41,150 bases of DNA, taken from contig NZ_VIRF01000042.1 in NCBI RefSeq assembly GCF_008107685.1, positions 1-41,150 on the forward strand, read 5' to 3'. Source of the DNA: Novosphingobium sp. BW1 (GTDB lineage: Bacteria > Pseudomonadota > Alphaproteobacteria > Sphingomonadales > Sphingomonadaceae). The notes beneath the pieces are model-generated. The model ran no database searches. It was not told the origin of the DNA and saw only the letters and a list, made by a program, of their open reading frames with translations. Shown piece after piece: positions 1 through 7,984 of the stretch (the first letter of the stretch is position 1; each line of letters opens with the position of its first letter). The position numbers were made by a program, and so were the translations under genes.

Positions 1-17
1 ACTTGAAAGTCCCCCCG

Positions 18-935
18 ATGACCGCCCCCTCCCAAAGCCCTGCCAGCGGCCTGCCCTACGCGCTGGGGACGTATGTCTTCTGGGGCATGTTCCCGCTCTA
101 CTTCGCGGCGCTGCGCCAGGTGCCTGCTTTCGAGATGGTGGGCTGGCGCATTGTCTTCACCCTGCCCTTCTGCGCGGTGCTTGTGCTGTGGCGGCGCAAC
201 GTGGGCGCAGTGCTCGCCGCGCTGCGCACTCCGCGCACGCTGGGCATCCTGGCAGCCAGTTCGCTGTTCATCGGAGCCAACTGGACGATCTACGTCTGGG
301 CGGTGCAAAGTGGCCACGTTCTGGCGGCAAGCCTGGGCTATTACATCAACCCACTGCTCAACGTGCTCGCAGGCACGCTTTTCCTGAAGGAGCGGCTCTC
401 GTGCCTGCAATGGGGCGCGGTGGCGCTTGCTGCGCTGGGGGTCGCCATCCTCGCCTTCAATGCGCTGACGATGCTTTGGGTGAGCCTGGGCCTCAGCCTG
501 TCGTTCTGCTGCTACGGTCTTCTGCGCAAGCGCGTGGCGGTGGAAGCGCTGCCCGGTCTTGCCGTCGAATCGCTGTTCCTGCTGATCCCCGGCGTGGCCA
601 TCGTCACGAATCAAGCGCTTTCACCGGCGGGATCGAGCCTGGGGCAGTCGCTCACCACCGATGGCCTGCTGGCTCTGGCCGGGGTGTTCACCGGCCTGCC
701 GCTGCTGCTGTTCGCCATTGCCGCGCGGCGCATGGACTATTCAACGCTGGGCTTTGTCCAGTTCGTCACGCCCACGCTGGTCTTCCTGCTGGGTGTCTTC
801 GTCTTTCGCGAAGAGGTGCGCACGACGCAGATCGTGTGCTTTGCCTTCATCTGGAGCGCAATCGTGCTGTTCACCCTCGACCTCCTGCGCCGCCGCAAGC
901 GGACACGCGCAGGAAGGAGACCAAAGGTAGCCTGA
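18..935 (+). CDS. rarD: EamA-family permease RarD
   Basis: A 305-residue, strongly hydrophobic protein with about ten predicted membrane segments, the layout of the RarD branch of the drug/metabolite transporter (EamA) superfamily. The N-terminal YALGTYVFWGMFPLYFAAL and the central GANWTIYVWAV and GYYINPLLNV stretches are typical of RarD. RarD is linked to chloramphenicol resistance in other bacteria, but its natural substrate is not established. I place the start at the ATG at 18; an in-frame TTG lies at 3, but the window begins there, so upstream sequence is missing. The C-terminus is a basic tail. It converges with the dihydroorotase gene with only three bases between the stop codons. The family call is firm; the substrate is unknown. 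Confidence 0.88.
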   Translation: MTAPSQSPASGLPYALGTYVFWGMFPLYFAALRQVPAFEMVGWRIVFTLPFCAVLVLWRRNVGAVLAALRTPRTLGILAASSLFIGANWTIYVWAVQSGHVLAASLGYYINPLLNVLAGTLFLKERLSCLQWGAVALAALGVAILAFNALTMLWVSLGLSLSFCCYGLLRKRVAVEALPGLAVESLFLLIPGVAIVTNQALSPAGSSLGQSLTTDGLLALAGVFTGLPLLLFAIAARRMDYSTLGFVQFVTPTLVFLLGVFVFREEVRTTQIVCFAFIWSAIVLFTLDLLRRRKRTRAGRRPKVA

Positions 936-938
936 GCC

Positions 939-2273
939 TTAGAGGGCGCCTGCAAAGCGCAGCGGTTCGCCCTGTGCGCGCTCGCCCAGCTGGCCTTCCC
1001 ACATCGCGGTGTGGCCGCGCACGATGGTACCGACGACGCGCCCTTCCAGTTCCATGCCGGTGAAGGGTGACCAGCCGCAGCGGCTTTCCAGCCAGTCCTC
1101 GGTGATTGTGAAGGTGCCCTTGCGGTCGATCACGGTGAAGTCCGCGTCATAGCCGGTCGCGATCCGCCCCTTGCCGACAAGGCCAAAGACGCGCTGTACG
1201 CCCGAGGAGGTCATGTCGATCAGGCGCTTGAGCGTCATGTTGCCCTTGGCGACATGGTCGAGCATCAGCGGCAGCAGCGTCTGCACGCCGGGCATGCCCG
1301 AGGGGCTGGCCGGGTAGCTCTTGGCCTTTTCCTCCTTGGTGTGGGGCGCGTGGTCGGACCCAAGCACGTCGGGCACGCCCTGCTGGAGCCAGTGCCACAG
1401 CCCGTCTCGATGGGCCTTGGACCGGATCGGCGGGTTCATCTGCGCGTAAGAGCCCAGGCGCGGATAGGCATCTTCGGCCCAGAGCGTGAGGTGCTGCGGG
1501 GTCACCTCGCAAGTTGCGATGTCGCGGTGCTGCGCGATCAGCTCCAGCTCGGCGGGCGTGGTGATGTGGAGGATGTGGATCGGGCGCTTGGCCTCGCGGG
1601 CCAGGCGCAGGATGCGCTTGGTGGAGAGCATCGCGCTCTCATCGTCGCGCCAGACCGGGTGGCTGGAGGGATCGCCCTCGACCCGCTCGCCCTTGCGCGC
1701 GTTCATGCGGTCCTCGTCTTCGGAGTGGATCGCGACGCGGCGCGTGCCGCTGGCCAGCACGCGGGCCAGTTCCGGATCGTGCGCGACAAGCAGGTTGCCG
1801 GTCGAGGCGCCCATGAAGATCTTGACGCCCGCAGTGCCCGGGATGCGCTCGAGATCGGCCAGCTCGGGCGCGTTCTCGGCGGTCGCGCCCACGTAGAAGG
1901 CGTGATCGCAGTACATGCGGTGGTAGGCACGGTCGAGCTTGTCCTGGATGCGCATCACCGAATCGGTGTTCGGGTTGGTGTTGGGCATCTCGAAGACGGC
2001 GGTGATGCCGCCCATGACCGCCGCACGGCCACCGCTCTCGAGGTCTTCCTTGTGTTCCAGACCCGGCTCGCGGAAGTGGACCTGGCTGTCGATGACGCCG
2101 GGCATCACGTCGAGCCCGGTGCAGTCGATGCGGCGCGCCGCGTCCGGGTAGGACCCCACGCCCAGGATCTTGCCGCCGCGCACGGCGACGTCCGCCACGC
2201 CCGAACCGCTGGGCGTATGCACAGTGCCGCCGGAAAGTACGAGTTCGGGTGCCTTGTCAGCCGGGTCAGTCAT
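939..2273 (-). CDS. pyrC: Dihydroorotase (class I amidohydrolase)
   Basis: A 444-residue zinc amidohydrolase, expected to interconvert carbamoyl-aspartate and dihydroorotate in de novo pyrimidine synthesis. The metal ligands of the family are visible: H66 and R68 in VHFRE, the lysine to be carboxylated at K151 in GVKIFMG, H183, H236 in ILHITT, and the catalytic D307 in GSDHAPHT. Length and motif spacing fit the class I DHOase/allantoinase/hydantoinase group. The SGMPGVQTLLP segment and overall pattern favour dihydroorotase over allantoinase, but the two are hard to separate by eye. Another pyrimidine gene, pyrE, lies 22 kb away. A 7-bp GC hairpin (2302-2321) lies in the leader. Confidence 0.88.
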   Translation of the reverse strand: MTDPADKAPELVLSGGTVHTPSGSGVADVAVRGGKILGVGSYPDAARRIDCTGLDVMPGVIDSQVHFREPGLEHKEDLESGGRAAVMGGITAVFEMPNTNPNTDSVMRIQDKLDRAYHRMYCDHAFYVGATAENAPELADLERIPGTAGVKIFMGASTGNLLVAHDPELARVLASGTRRVAIHSEDEDRMNARKGERVEGDPSSHPVWRDDESAMLSTKRILRLAREAKRPIHILHITTPAELELIAQHRDIATCEVTPQHLTLWAEDAYPRLGSYAQMNPPIRSKAHRDGLWHWLQQGVPDVLGSDHAPHTKEEKAKSYPASPSGMPGVQTLLPLMLDHVAKGNMTLKRLIDMTSSGVQRVFGLVGKGRIATGYDADFTVIDRKGTFTITEDWLESRCGWSPFTGMELEGRVVGTIVRGHTAMWEGQLGERAQGEPLRFAGAL

Positions 2274-2301
2274 GTCGCTTGCGCCTCTTTTGTCTTGTGG
2301 G

Positions 2302-2321
2302 CCCCCGCGTGGAGGCGGGGG
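2302..2321. other. GC hairpin in the dihydroorotase leader
   Basis: CCCCCGC (2302-2308) and GCGGGGG (2315-2321) form a perfect 7-bp stem with a 6-base loop, about 30 bases upstream of the dihydroorotase ATG. No poly-T follows on the leftward strand. It could affect initiation, but nothing in the sequence proves a role. Confidence 0.35.
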
Positions 2322-2367
2322 TCATGCACGTCGAACTAGGACCGGCGCGCGGGGGGCGCAAGGCACG

Positions 2368-2390
2368 AGAGGGCTAATCCGCCCTCTTTC
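2368..2390 (+). terminator. Terminator-like hairpin before the 119-aa gene
   Basis: AGAGGGC (2368-2374) pairs perfectly with GCCCTCT (2381-2387), loop TAATCC, followed by TTT on the plus strand. No recognised rightward gene precedes it, so it would act either as an attenuator ahead of the small gene at 2443 or as a barrier between divergent genes. A second inverted repeat, TTGGAC/GTCCAA, follows at about 2399-2431. Confidence 0.4.
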
Positions 2391-2442
2391 GGCCCCAATT
2401 GGACGGCAATTTCACCTGCACATTTGTCCAACAGGAGCGTCC

Positions 2443-2802
2443 ATGCCCCTCGCCGAGCCCGCGCCTGTCCCGCCGATTCTCTCCCAGGAAAGCACGGTGC
2501 GGAGCTTCGACCTTGCGGATCTCGGCACCGAGGAAAACACAATCGATTTCAGGGTGGTGCAGCGGCGCTGCGCGCGGGCCTCGCGGCCCGGTGAGATCGT
2601 GGTCTGCGCGCCCGATCCCGAGGCCGAGCGCCTCGGCACTATTTCCGGCGCGCAGGATTTCGAACCTTCTGGAAACGGCCCGCCTCGCGCAGCGATCAAG
2701 CTGACCGAGAATATCGAAGCCGACATCCACGTCGATCCGTACGGATTGCCCAATGGCATGGTCAGCAACCGGGTCATGGTCGGGGTCAAGGTCGCGTTCT
2801 GA
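2443..2802 (+). CDS. Hypothetical protein, 119 aa
   Basis: Function not recognised. The product is 119 residues, proline-rich at the start (MPLAEPAPVPP), with no membrane segment or signal peptide. The middle carries CARASRPGEIVVCAP, resembling the short EIVVC motif I associate with small uncharacterised sphingomonad proteins; the protein ends VMVGVKVAF, a beta-strand-like tail ending in phenylalanine. The ATG at 2443 is supported by a good ribosome binding site, AGGAG at 2433-2437. It stands alone, divergent from the dihydroorotase gene and convergent with the nitroreductase gene. Codon use is like that of the neighbours, so it is likely a real gene. Confidence 0.65.
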   Translation: MPLAEPAPVPPILSQESTVRSFDLADLGTEENTIDFRVVQRRCARASRPGEIVVCAPDPEAERLGTISGAQDFEPSGNGPPRAAIKLTENIEADIHVDPYGLPNGMVSNRVMVGVKVAF

Positions 2803-2898
2803 GCCCATGCGAAAAGACCCGGCCCGCGCGCTGACCTTGCAGGAAGATCGCGCACGGACCGGGCCCGGTTCGCAAGCCCGCCGGTGATGGTGGTGGTT

Positions 2899-2920
2899 GG
2901 CAGGTGCCGGGGTGCCTGCC
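2899..2920 (-). terminator. Hairpin between convergent genes
   Basis: GGCAGG (2899-2904) and CCTGCC (2915-2920) form a stem just after the nitroreductase stop in the leftward direction. A larger GC-rich inverted repeat (GACCCGGCCCG with CGGACCGGGCC) lies at about 2816-2866. Together they could terminate transcription from both sides. No clear T-run is present. Confidence 0.4.
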
Positions 2921-2931
2921 GGATCAAGCCG

Positions 2932-3522
2932 TCAGGCGAACTTGCCCGCGCGCGCGATCTCGCTGGCGGCCTTGCGGCCGACCGGCGCCTCGCGGTCCTG
3001 CAGGTAGTCGGGAAGCGTCGCCTTGTCGCCGATCTTGCCGATCACGAAGGCGGCTTCAAGGCGATGGTCGGCGGGCACGCCGAGCGCCGCTTCCGCTTCG
3101 CCGAACTTGATGCCGGTCATGCCGTGCGTGTGGTAGCCCAGCGCCTGCGCCTGCAGGGCCGCCGCCATCCACGCCGCGCCCGCATCGAAGCTGGCGCTGT
3201 AGTTGTCCGAGTTGCCCTTCTCCGAACGCATCTGCGTGTCCGAGACGACAAAGACCAGCGCCGAGGCGCTCTGCGCCCAGCCCTTGTTGAAGTCGATCAG
3301 CTGCGAAAGGAACAGGTCCCAATTGGCATCGCCTTTGACTGAATACAGGAACGTCCAGGGCTGCACGTTGTAGGCCGAAGGCGCCCAACCGGCCGCCTCG
3401 AAGATCACGTCGAGGTCTTCCTGGGGAATCGCGCTTTCATCGAAGGCGCGGGGCGACCAGCGATCGACGATCAGCTTCTCGACCTTTGCGTGAGCGGTGC
3501 GTCCGAGCGATTGAGCAGTCAT
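2932..3522 (-). CDS. Nitroreductase-family flavoprotein
   Basis: A 196-residue FMN-dependent nitroreductase-like oxidoreductase. The N-terminal DRWSPRAFDESAIP, followed by AAGWAPSAYNVQPWTFLY, is the FMN-binding region of the family, and AAALQAQALGYHTHGMTG is the usual central helix. Such enzymes use NAD(P)H to reduce nitro compounds, quinones or flavins; the physiological substrate here cannot be read from sequence. I start at the ATG at 3522 because the protein then begins where family members do; longer in-frame extensions look non-coding. It lies 106 bases downstream of the pirin gene on the same strand and may share its transcript. Confidence 0.85.
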   Translation of the reverse strand: MTAQSLGRTAHAKVEKLIVDRWSPRAFDESAIPQEDLDVIFEAAGWAPSAYNVQPWTFLYSVKGDANWDLFLSQLIDFNKGWAQSASALVFVVSDTQMRSEKGNSDNYSASFDAGAAWMAAALQAQALGYHTHGMTGIKFGEAEAALGVPADHRLEAAFVIGKIGDKATLPDYLQDREAPVGRKAASEIARAGKFA

Positions 3523-3628
3523 GTCGGGATATCCTTGGCAATCGGGATGGGAGAGAGGCGGAGAAATGACAGCAAAGGACGCTAGCGTGCCGACGGGGTC
3601 GACGCACCGGCGTCCTTCGCCAAAACCG

Positions 3629-4348
3629 TCAGGCGGCATCCACCAGGACGATTTCCGCATCCTCTAGCGCGGTTACCTCGAGGCTGGAAAGACCCGTGAT
3701 CGCCACGCCATCGCGTGCCTGCGCCTCCACAGCCTCGTTATCGCTCTGGGCATTGGCCACACGGATGCGCCCGCGCGTCGAGACGAGGTAGAGATGACGG
3801 CCCGGTGCGGTTTCGTAGCGCGCAGTCTCGCCTGCCGGAACCGTCGCGCCCAGCACGCGAGCATCGGCGCGGATCGGCAGCGCGTCGCCGTCCCCATCCT
3901 GCCCGCTGGCAAGCGCCACGAACCGGCCCGCGCGGTCCCCCTTGGGAAACGGGCGGGTACCCCAGTCGGGCGTGCCGCCACGGCTGTCGGGCAGGATCCA
4001 GATCTGAAAGATCTGGGTTTCCTCGCCTTCCAGATTGTATTCGGCGTGCTGGATGCCGGTCCCTGCGCTCATCACCTGGACATCGCCTGCCACCGTACGG
4101 CCCGCGTTGCCCATGTTGTCCTGGTGGGTGATCGCGCCCTTTCGCACGTACGTGACGATTTCCATGTCGCGGTGCGGGTGGGGGGGAAAGCCCGTCTGCG
4201 GCGCAATGATATCATCGTTCCAGACCCTGAGGCGCCCCCAGTTGGTACGCTCGGGGTCGTGGTAATTGGCAAAGGAGAAGTGGTGGTGGGCATCGAGCCA
4301 GCCATGGTTGGCCGCTCCGAGACCCGCAAAGGGACGCAGCTCGATCAT
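3629..4348 (-). CDS. Pirin family protein
   Basis: A 239-residue bicupin of the pirin/YhhW group. The first cupin holds the metal-binding histidines in FPPHPHRDMEIVTYV and later GIQHAEYN, with a glutamate nearby; GRTVAGDVQVMSAGTG is a strong pirin signature. Bacterial pirins include quercetin dioxygenases and redox-responsive regulators, so the exact role is open. The second domain (from about residue 140) is the usual degenerate cupin. I start at the ATG at 4348, which puts LRPFAGLG at the N-terminus and has a GGAG upstream. The gene is divergent from a LysR regulator gene, an arrangement seen for stress- or aromatic-responsive pirins. Confidence 0.88.
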   Translation of the reverse strand: MIELRPFAGLGAANHGWLDAHHHFSFANYHDPERTNWGRLRVWNDDIIAPQTGFPPHPHRDMEIVTYVRKGAITHQDNMGNAGRTVAGDVQVMSAGTGIQHAEYNLEGEETQIFQIWILPDSRGGTPDWGTRPFPKGDRAGRFVALASGQDGDGDALPIRADARVLGATVPAGETARYETAPGRHLYLVSTRGRIRVANAQSDNEAVEAQARDGVAITGLSSLEVTALEDAEIVLVDAA

Positions 4349-4533
4349 GTTGTGCAACTCCAGGGGGAAGAAGCCACCGTCCCATCCGCAGCGGCCTTCC
4401 AAAGTTTGGCCTGCCCATTTGTGTTGGGAGAAGAGCGGGCCGGTGCGAACCGAAGGGCCCCCGGGATCGATGGGAAGGGCCGCTTTCGCGTGTCGAGGGT
4501 TGAAATAGACGCTTTGATGCGATCGGAAAATTA

Positions 4534-4544
4534 CGATAAAATCG
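4534..4544. promoter_or_regulatory. Candidate LysR operator between pirin and lysR
   Basis: The AT-rich divergent region holds the palindrome CGAT-AAA-ATCG (4534-4544), flanked by GATCG at 4521 and CGATC at 4543. LysR regulators usually bind T-N11-A dyads in the shared promoter of divergent pairs, and this is the only dyad I see between the two genes. Assignment is by position and symmetry only. Confidence 0.35.
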
Positions 4545-4567
4545 ATCCAAATGTTCAAGGATCTCGA

Positions 4568-5485
4568 ATGCCCAACCTCGTCATGCCCAGCCTTGACCAC
4601 CTGCGCATCGTCCTCGCCATCGTCGAGGAAGGCAGTTTCGGGGCCGCGGCGCGCAAGCTGGGCCGGGCGGTCTCTGTCATCAGCTATGCCGTGGCCCAGG
4701 TCGAGACGCAGCTCGATCTCGTGCTGTTCGAACGCGAAGGCTCACGCAAACCGGTCCTGACCGAACGCGGGCGCGCGCTCCTCGCCGACATCCGCACGTT
4801 GCACGAGGACGGGGAAACACTGCTCGCGCACGCGCGCAGCCTGCGCCAGGGGCTCGAGGCCGAGCTTGCCCTTGCGGTCGACGTGATGGTGCCAGGGCAG
4901 GTTCTCGCCCCGCTGCTGCGCGCCTTCCAGGCGCGCTTTCCGCGCGTTCCGCTGCGCCTACACATCGAGGCCCTGGGCGCGGTGGCCGCCTCGCTCATCG
5001 AGGGGCGCGCCAGCCTTGCCATCGCCGGGCCTGATCTGCCCCAGCTGGGCGAGTTTGAACGCGAAGTGATCGGCGCGGTCGAGATGGTGCCGGTCGCCGC
5101 GCCCTCGCACCCGCTCGCGCAGCAGGCGCGGATCGCACCGGGCGACACGCGCCGCCATCTCCAACTTGTCCTCACTGACCGCTCGACGCTGACGCAGGGG
5201 CATGATTTCGCGGTGATGAGCCCGCACACTTGGCGCCTTGCCGATCTGGGTGCCAAGCACGCGCTGCTGCGCGAAGGCATCGGCTGGGGCTCGATGCCGC
5301 GCGATGCGGTGCGCGGCGACCTTGCCGACGGCACGCTTGTCGCGCTCGACCTGCCCGAACGGCGGCTGATGTCCTACCAGCTCCTCGCGCTGTGGCGGCG
5401 CGACGACCGGCCTGGCCCCGCCGCGCTGTGGGTGCTGAAGGAACTGCGCACGCGCCTAGCCGAACACACCGCCAGCACGGCCTGA
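4568..5485 (+). CDS. LysR-family transcriptional regulator
   Basis: A 305-residue LysR-type regulator. Residues 6-65 form the winged helix-turn-helix: PSLDHLRIVLAIVEEGSFG, AAARKLGRAVSVISYAVAQ (recognition helix) and VLFEREGSRKPVLTERGRAL. The rest is the periplasmic-binding-like effector domain, with EVIGAVEMVPVAAPSHPLA and EGIGWGSMPRDAV typical of the second half. The ATG at 4568 is chosen; an alternative in-frame ATG at 4583 would remove five residues. The usual second helix sequence QSAVSRAI is replaced by VSVISYAV, a mild variation. It most likely controls the divergent pirin gene and itself; the effector is unknown. Confidence 0.88.
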   Translation: MPNLVMPSLDHLRIVLAIVEEGSFGAAARKLGRAVSVISYAVAQVETQLDLVLFEREGSRKPVLTERGRALLADIRTLHEDGETLLAHARSLRQGLEAELALAVDVMVPGQVLAPLLRAFQARFPRVPLRLHIEALGAVAASLIEGRASLAIAGPDLPQLGEFEREVIGAVEMVPVAAPSHPLAQQARIAPGDTRRHLQLVLTDRSTLTQGHDFAVMSPHTWRLADLGAKHALLREGIGWGSMPRDAVRGDLADGTLVALDLPERRLMSYQLLALWRRDDRPGPAALWVLKELRTRLAEHTASTA

Positions 5486-5535
5486 TTCGCGCCTTGAGAT
5501 CTTGCACTTGGCCGCAATGTCCCCATCTGCCAGAC

Positions 5536-6297
5536 ATGAGCGCCACCCGTCTGTTCGACCGAGCCGTGATCCGGCTCTCCGCCCGCCCCGACACCGGCGA
5601 AGACGTCGCCGCCTTCCTGCAGGGGCTCGTCACCTCCGACGTCAAGGGATCGCTTCCCGTCTGGGCCGGCCTGCTCACGGCGCAGGGCAAGGTCCTGTTC
5701 GATTTCCTGGTCTGGCCCTCGGGCGAGGACCTCCTGATTGATTGCGAGGCCAACGTCGCCGACGCGCTGGTGAAGCGCCTCTCGATGTACCGCCTGCGCC
5801 GCGCGATCGACATCGCGCGCGAGGATCACCTTGTCGTCCACTGGCGCCCCCACACCGGCGACGGCGCGGCCTCGGACCCGCGCCTCTCCGCGCTGGGCGA
5901 ACGCTGGATCGCGCCCTTCGACCCCAACGACCCGGACGACATCGTGACCGGCGCGGACGAGGCCTGGCGCGCGCATCGCCTCAGGCATGGCGTGTGTGAA
6001 GGGCGCGCGGAACTGGGCGATGGCGAATTGCTCTGGCTCGAATGCAACGCGACCGAACTGCACGGCGTCAGCTTCACCAAGGGGTGCTACGTCGGGCAGG
6101 AAAACACCGCGCGCATGAACTGGCGCCAGAAGATCAACCGGCGCCTGATCGTGGTCCCGCTCGAACGCTCGGACGAGAAGCGCCGCCGCGCGGCCTATAC
6201 CGACCTTGGCCTTGCCGTCGATCATCTGCGGGTCGCGGATATTCCCGCCGAGTGCGTGCCGGGCTGGATGGAATTGGCCAAGGACGAGGCGGAGTAA
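5536..6297 (+). CDS. YgfZ/IBA57-type folate-binding protein
   Basis: A 253-residue GcvT-fold protein of the YgfZ/COG0354 family, needed for assembly or repair of certain Fe-S enzymes in a folate-dependent way. The defining motif KGCYVGQE is present at about residues 182-189, with the family cysteine, within SFTKGCYVGQENTARM. The N-terminal LFDRAVIRLSARPDTGEDVAAFLQGLVTSDV is the folate-binding start, split here only for display. It is shorter than E. coli YgfZ (about 326 aa), as is common in alphaproteobacteria. It lies 50 bases after the LysR gene and is followed by repeat copy A, which separates it from the convergent GNAT gene. Confidence 0.85.
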   Translation: MSATRLFDRAVIRLSARPDTGEDVAAFLQGLVTSDVKGSLPVWAGLLTAQGKVLFDFLVWPSGEDLLIDCEANVADALVKRLSMYRLRRAIDIAREDHLVVHWRPHTGDGAASDPRLSALGERWIAPFDPNDPDDIVTGADEAWRAHRLRHGVCEGRAELGDGELLWLECNATELHGVSFTKGCYVGQENTARMNWRQKINRRLIVVPLERSDEKRRRAAYTDLGLAVDHLRVADIPAECVPGWMELAKDEAE

Positions 6298-6312
6298 GAC
6301 AGAAGAAATTTT

Positions 6313-6404
6313 CCGAGGACCATCGCCCTCTCTCGGCTCAGCCACGATCGCGCGAAAGACGTGAGGGCGCCGATTTTCGGGGTCCAAGGGGCGATGGCCC
6401 CTTG
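6313..6404 (+). repeat. Structured intergenic repeat, copy A
   Basis: This copy lies between two convergent genes. The left hairpin (6313-6336) carries the core GACCATCGCCCTC with a CATC loop. The right hairpin (6385-6404) is CAAGGGGCGATGGCCCCTTG, a perfect 8-bp stem with a GATG loop, base-for-base the same as in copies E (inverted) and F. The middle is shorter than in other full copies (total 92 rather than about 113 bases), and the central stem is poorly preserved. A terminator role for both genes is plausible. Confidence 0.85.
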
Positions 6405-6421
6405 TATCCCTCTTTCTTCCT

Positions 6422-7000
6422 TCAGGCCCTGAGCGGCTGCGCGCTGCTGCGTTCGTAGGCAACCCGGTCAAGTGGGGGCAGTGCCCGCCATTCGAGCGGC
6501 GCCTCGTAGCAACGCACGGCAACAGCGTCCCCGCGCGCAGCGCTGAAGCGCTCCTCGATGCGGAAGCTGTCTTCGAAGCCTGCGGCGAGCAGGACGCGCG
6601 AATCGCTTTCGCTGTCGAGCGGTTCATAGGCCACGATACGGTGGTGGCCCAGCGCGCAGGCGTGGTCGAGCATGGCCCGCACGGCCTCGCGGGCAAAGCC
6701 CAGGCCGCAGAACCGGCCCTTGATCCAGTAGACAAGCTCCACTTCGCCGCGCTCCCCGGCCACCAGGCCGATATGACCCACCAGGCGCGCCCCTCCCGGC
6801 GCACGCAGATAAATCATGAACTGGGGCAGGCGCTGGTCACGCTCGCCTTCCAGCAGCGCGCGCACCTCACCAAGGGACCGGGGCAAGCCGGGCACAGTCA
6901 GTGTACGGGGCACGGCATCGGAATTGAGGGCCTCGAAGATATCTTCGAGATCCTCCGGCCAGCCGGGCCTCAGAAACAACCTCTCCGTGCGGATGAACAT
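6422..7000 (-). CDS. GNAT-family N-acetyltransferase (first of two)
   Basis: A 192-residue acetyltransferase of the RimJ/RimL-like GNAT group, using acetyl-CoA to modify an amine on a protein or small molecule. It opens with MFIRTERLFLRPGWPEDLED, the typical beta1 strand and loop. LVYWIKGRFCGLGFAREAV covers motif A, where the pyrophosphate-binding loop normally reads Q/RxxGxG/A, and SDSRVLLAAGFED is motif B. The start at 7000 has GGAGAG about 8 bases upstream. It shares its opening and organisation with the next gene on the same strand (7225-7791), so the pair looks like a tandem duplication. The substrate is unknown. Confidence 0.85.
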   Translation of the reverse strand: MFIRTERLFLRPGWPEDLEDIFEALNSDAVPRTLTVPGLPRSLGEVRALLEGERDQRLPQFMIYLRAPGGARLVGHIGLVAGERGEVELVYWIKGRFCGLGFAREAVRAMLDHACALGHHRIVAYEPLDSESDSRVLLAAGFEDSFRIEERFSAARGDAVAVRCYEAPLEWRALPPLDRVAYERSSAQPLRA

Positions 7001-7173
7001 CGTACGTCTCTCCGTCGTTTTTTCTTTTCCGCAGCTCCTCTATGCAACACTCCGGCTCACATTGCACGGAAATTGCGGAAAAGAGCCTCGCTCCTGCCAT
7101 AAACGGTCTGAAGTCCGGACATTAAGAACCCGACAGCGCGCCGCTCCGGAGGCGTGCGGATTGCCTTCGGGCG

Positions 7174-7197
7174 GCGAATCGGTCCCGCCCGATTCGC
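7174..7197 (-). terminator. Hairpin after the second GNAT gene
   Basis: GCGAATCGG (7174-7182) and CCGATTCGC (7189-7197) form a perfect 9-bp stem with a 6-base loop, 28 bases beyond the GNAT stop in the leftward direction. No T-run follows. It is a likely terminator or mRNA 3' end; the rest of 7001-7224 holds only the leader of the first GNAT gene. Confidence 0.5.
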
Positions 7198-7224
7198 AGC
7201 ACCATCAGGAGCCAGGCCGCCCGC

Positions 7225-7791
7225 TCAGGCCGCCTTGCGAACAAGCCCACGATCACCCGCGTCATCATCGCAATCGCCGCCGTTCTCGAGCTCAAGCGTG
7301 TATTCGAGCGCCATCGCGCTCTCGCCACGGCCCGAGCTGTAGCGCTCCAGCAGGCGTCCGGTCCGCGCAAAGCCCGCCCTGCGCAGAACCGCGCCGGATG
7401 CGGGATTGTCGATGAAGTGGCTGGCAACGAGGCGCGTGTGGCCCAGCGTGCGGGCGAGCGAGAGCACCCCGCGCGCCGCCTCGCTGGCATAGCCCTGCCC
7501 CCAGTGGGCGCGTGCGATCCAATAGCCGAGCTCGACGCGCTCACCATGCTTGGCCAAACCAATGCAGCCCAGGATCGGGGCGCCGGGAAGGTCCGGACGC
7601 GTGATGAGAAAGGTGGGCAGGCCGTGCTCGGCCGGGCGCGCCAGGAAGCGCGCAGCATCGCCCGGCACGTAGGGCCAGGGGGCGGACGCCAGGTTGCAGA
7701 CGACCTCGGGATCCGCGATCGCGGCGTGAAGTTCATCCCGGTCCTCGGCCCAGCCGGGCCGCAGGAACAGCCGCTCGCTGCGAAGGAACAT
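7225..7791 (-). CDS. GNAT-family N-acetyltransferase (second of two)
   Basis: A 188-residue GNAT acetyltransferase, RimJ/RimL-like. It opens MFLRSERLFLRPGWAEDRDE, nearly the same as its neighbour. Motif A is ELGYWIARAHWGQGYASEA, with the acetyl-CoA-binding WGQGYA loop clearly kept, and NPASGAVLRRAGFARTGR is motif B. The start at 7791 is chosen over an in-frame start at 7845 because of GGAGAG just upstream and the match to the paralogue's N-terminus. The C-terminus ends in an acidic stretch (GGDCDDDAGDRG) absent from the neighbour. Function beyond acetyl transfer cannot be told. Confidence 0.85.
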   Translation of the reverse strand: MFLRSERLFLRPGWAEDRDELHAAIADPEVVCNLASAPWPYVPGDAARFLARPAEHGLPTFLITRPDLPGAPILGCIGLAKHGERVELGYWIARAHWGQGYASEAARGVLSLARTLGHTRLVASHFIDNPASGAVLRRAGFARTGRLLERYSSGRGESAMALEYTLELENGGDCDDDAGDRGLVRKAA

Positions 7792-7943
7792 TGTCTCTCT
7801 CCATTCATCAGCCCCGCGCGGCCGCTTAGGCGCTGCGCGTGACAACCCGGTTACGCCGCATCCACAGGTGCGCAGCGAGCCCGGAGGTTCGAGCCTCGTC
7901 GCCGGCCGTGCCGATCAACCGAAGCGATGAAATGAGGGAGACA

Positions 7944-7982
7944 TGCAAAGAGGGAGACAGGCCGGGCCCTCTCCCTCTTGCA
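7944..7982 (-). terminator. Large hairpin downstream of rpmA
   Basis: TGCAAAGAGGGAGA pairs with TCTCCCTCTTGCA (13 pairs with one bulged A), closing a loop of about 12 bases. It lies in the gap between rpmA and the second GNAT gene, where leftward transcripts from rplU-rpmA should end. With two further hairpins on its right it forms a terminator-like cluster. Confidence 0.55.
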
Positions 7983-7984
7983 GC

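Noticed and set aside
3794..4567. Upstream extension of the LysR gene
   Set aside because: It is antisense to the pirin gene; the DNA-binding domain begins just after the ATG at 4568.
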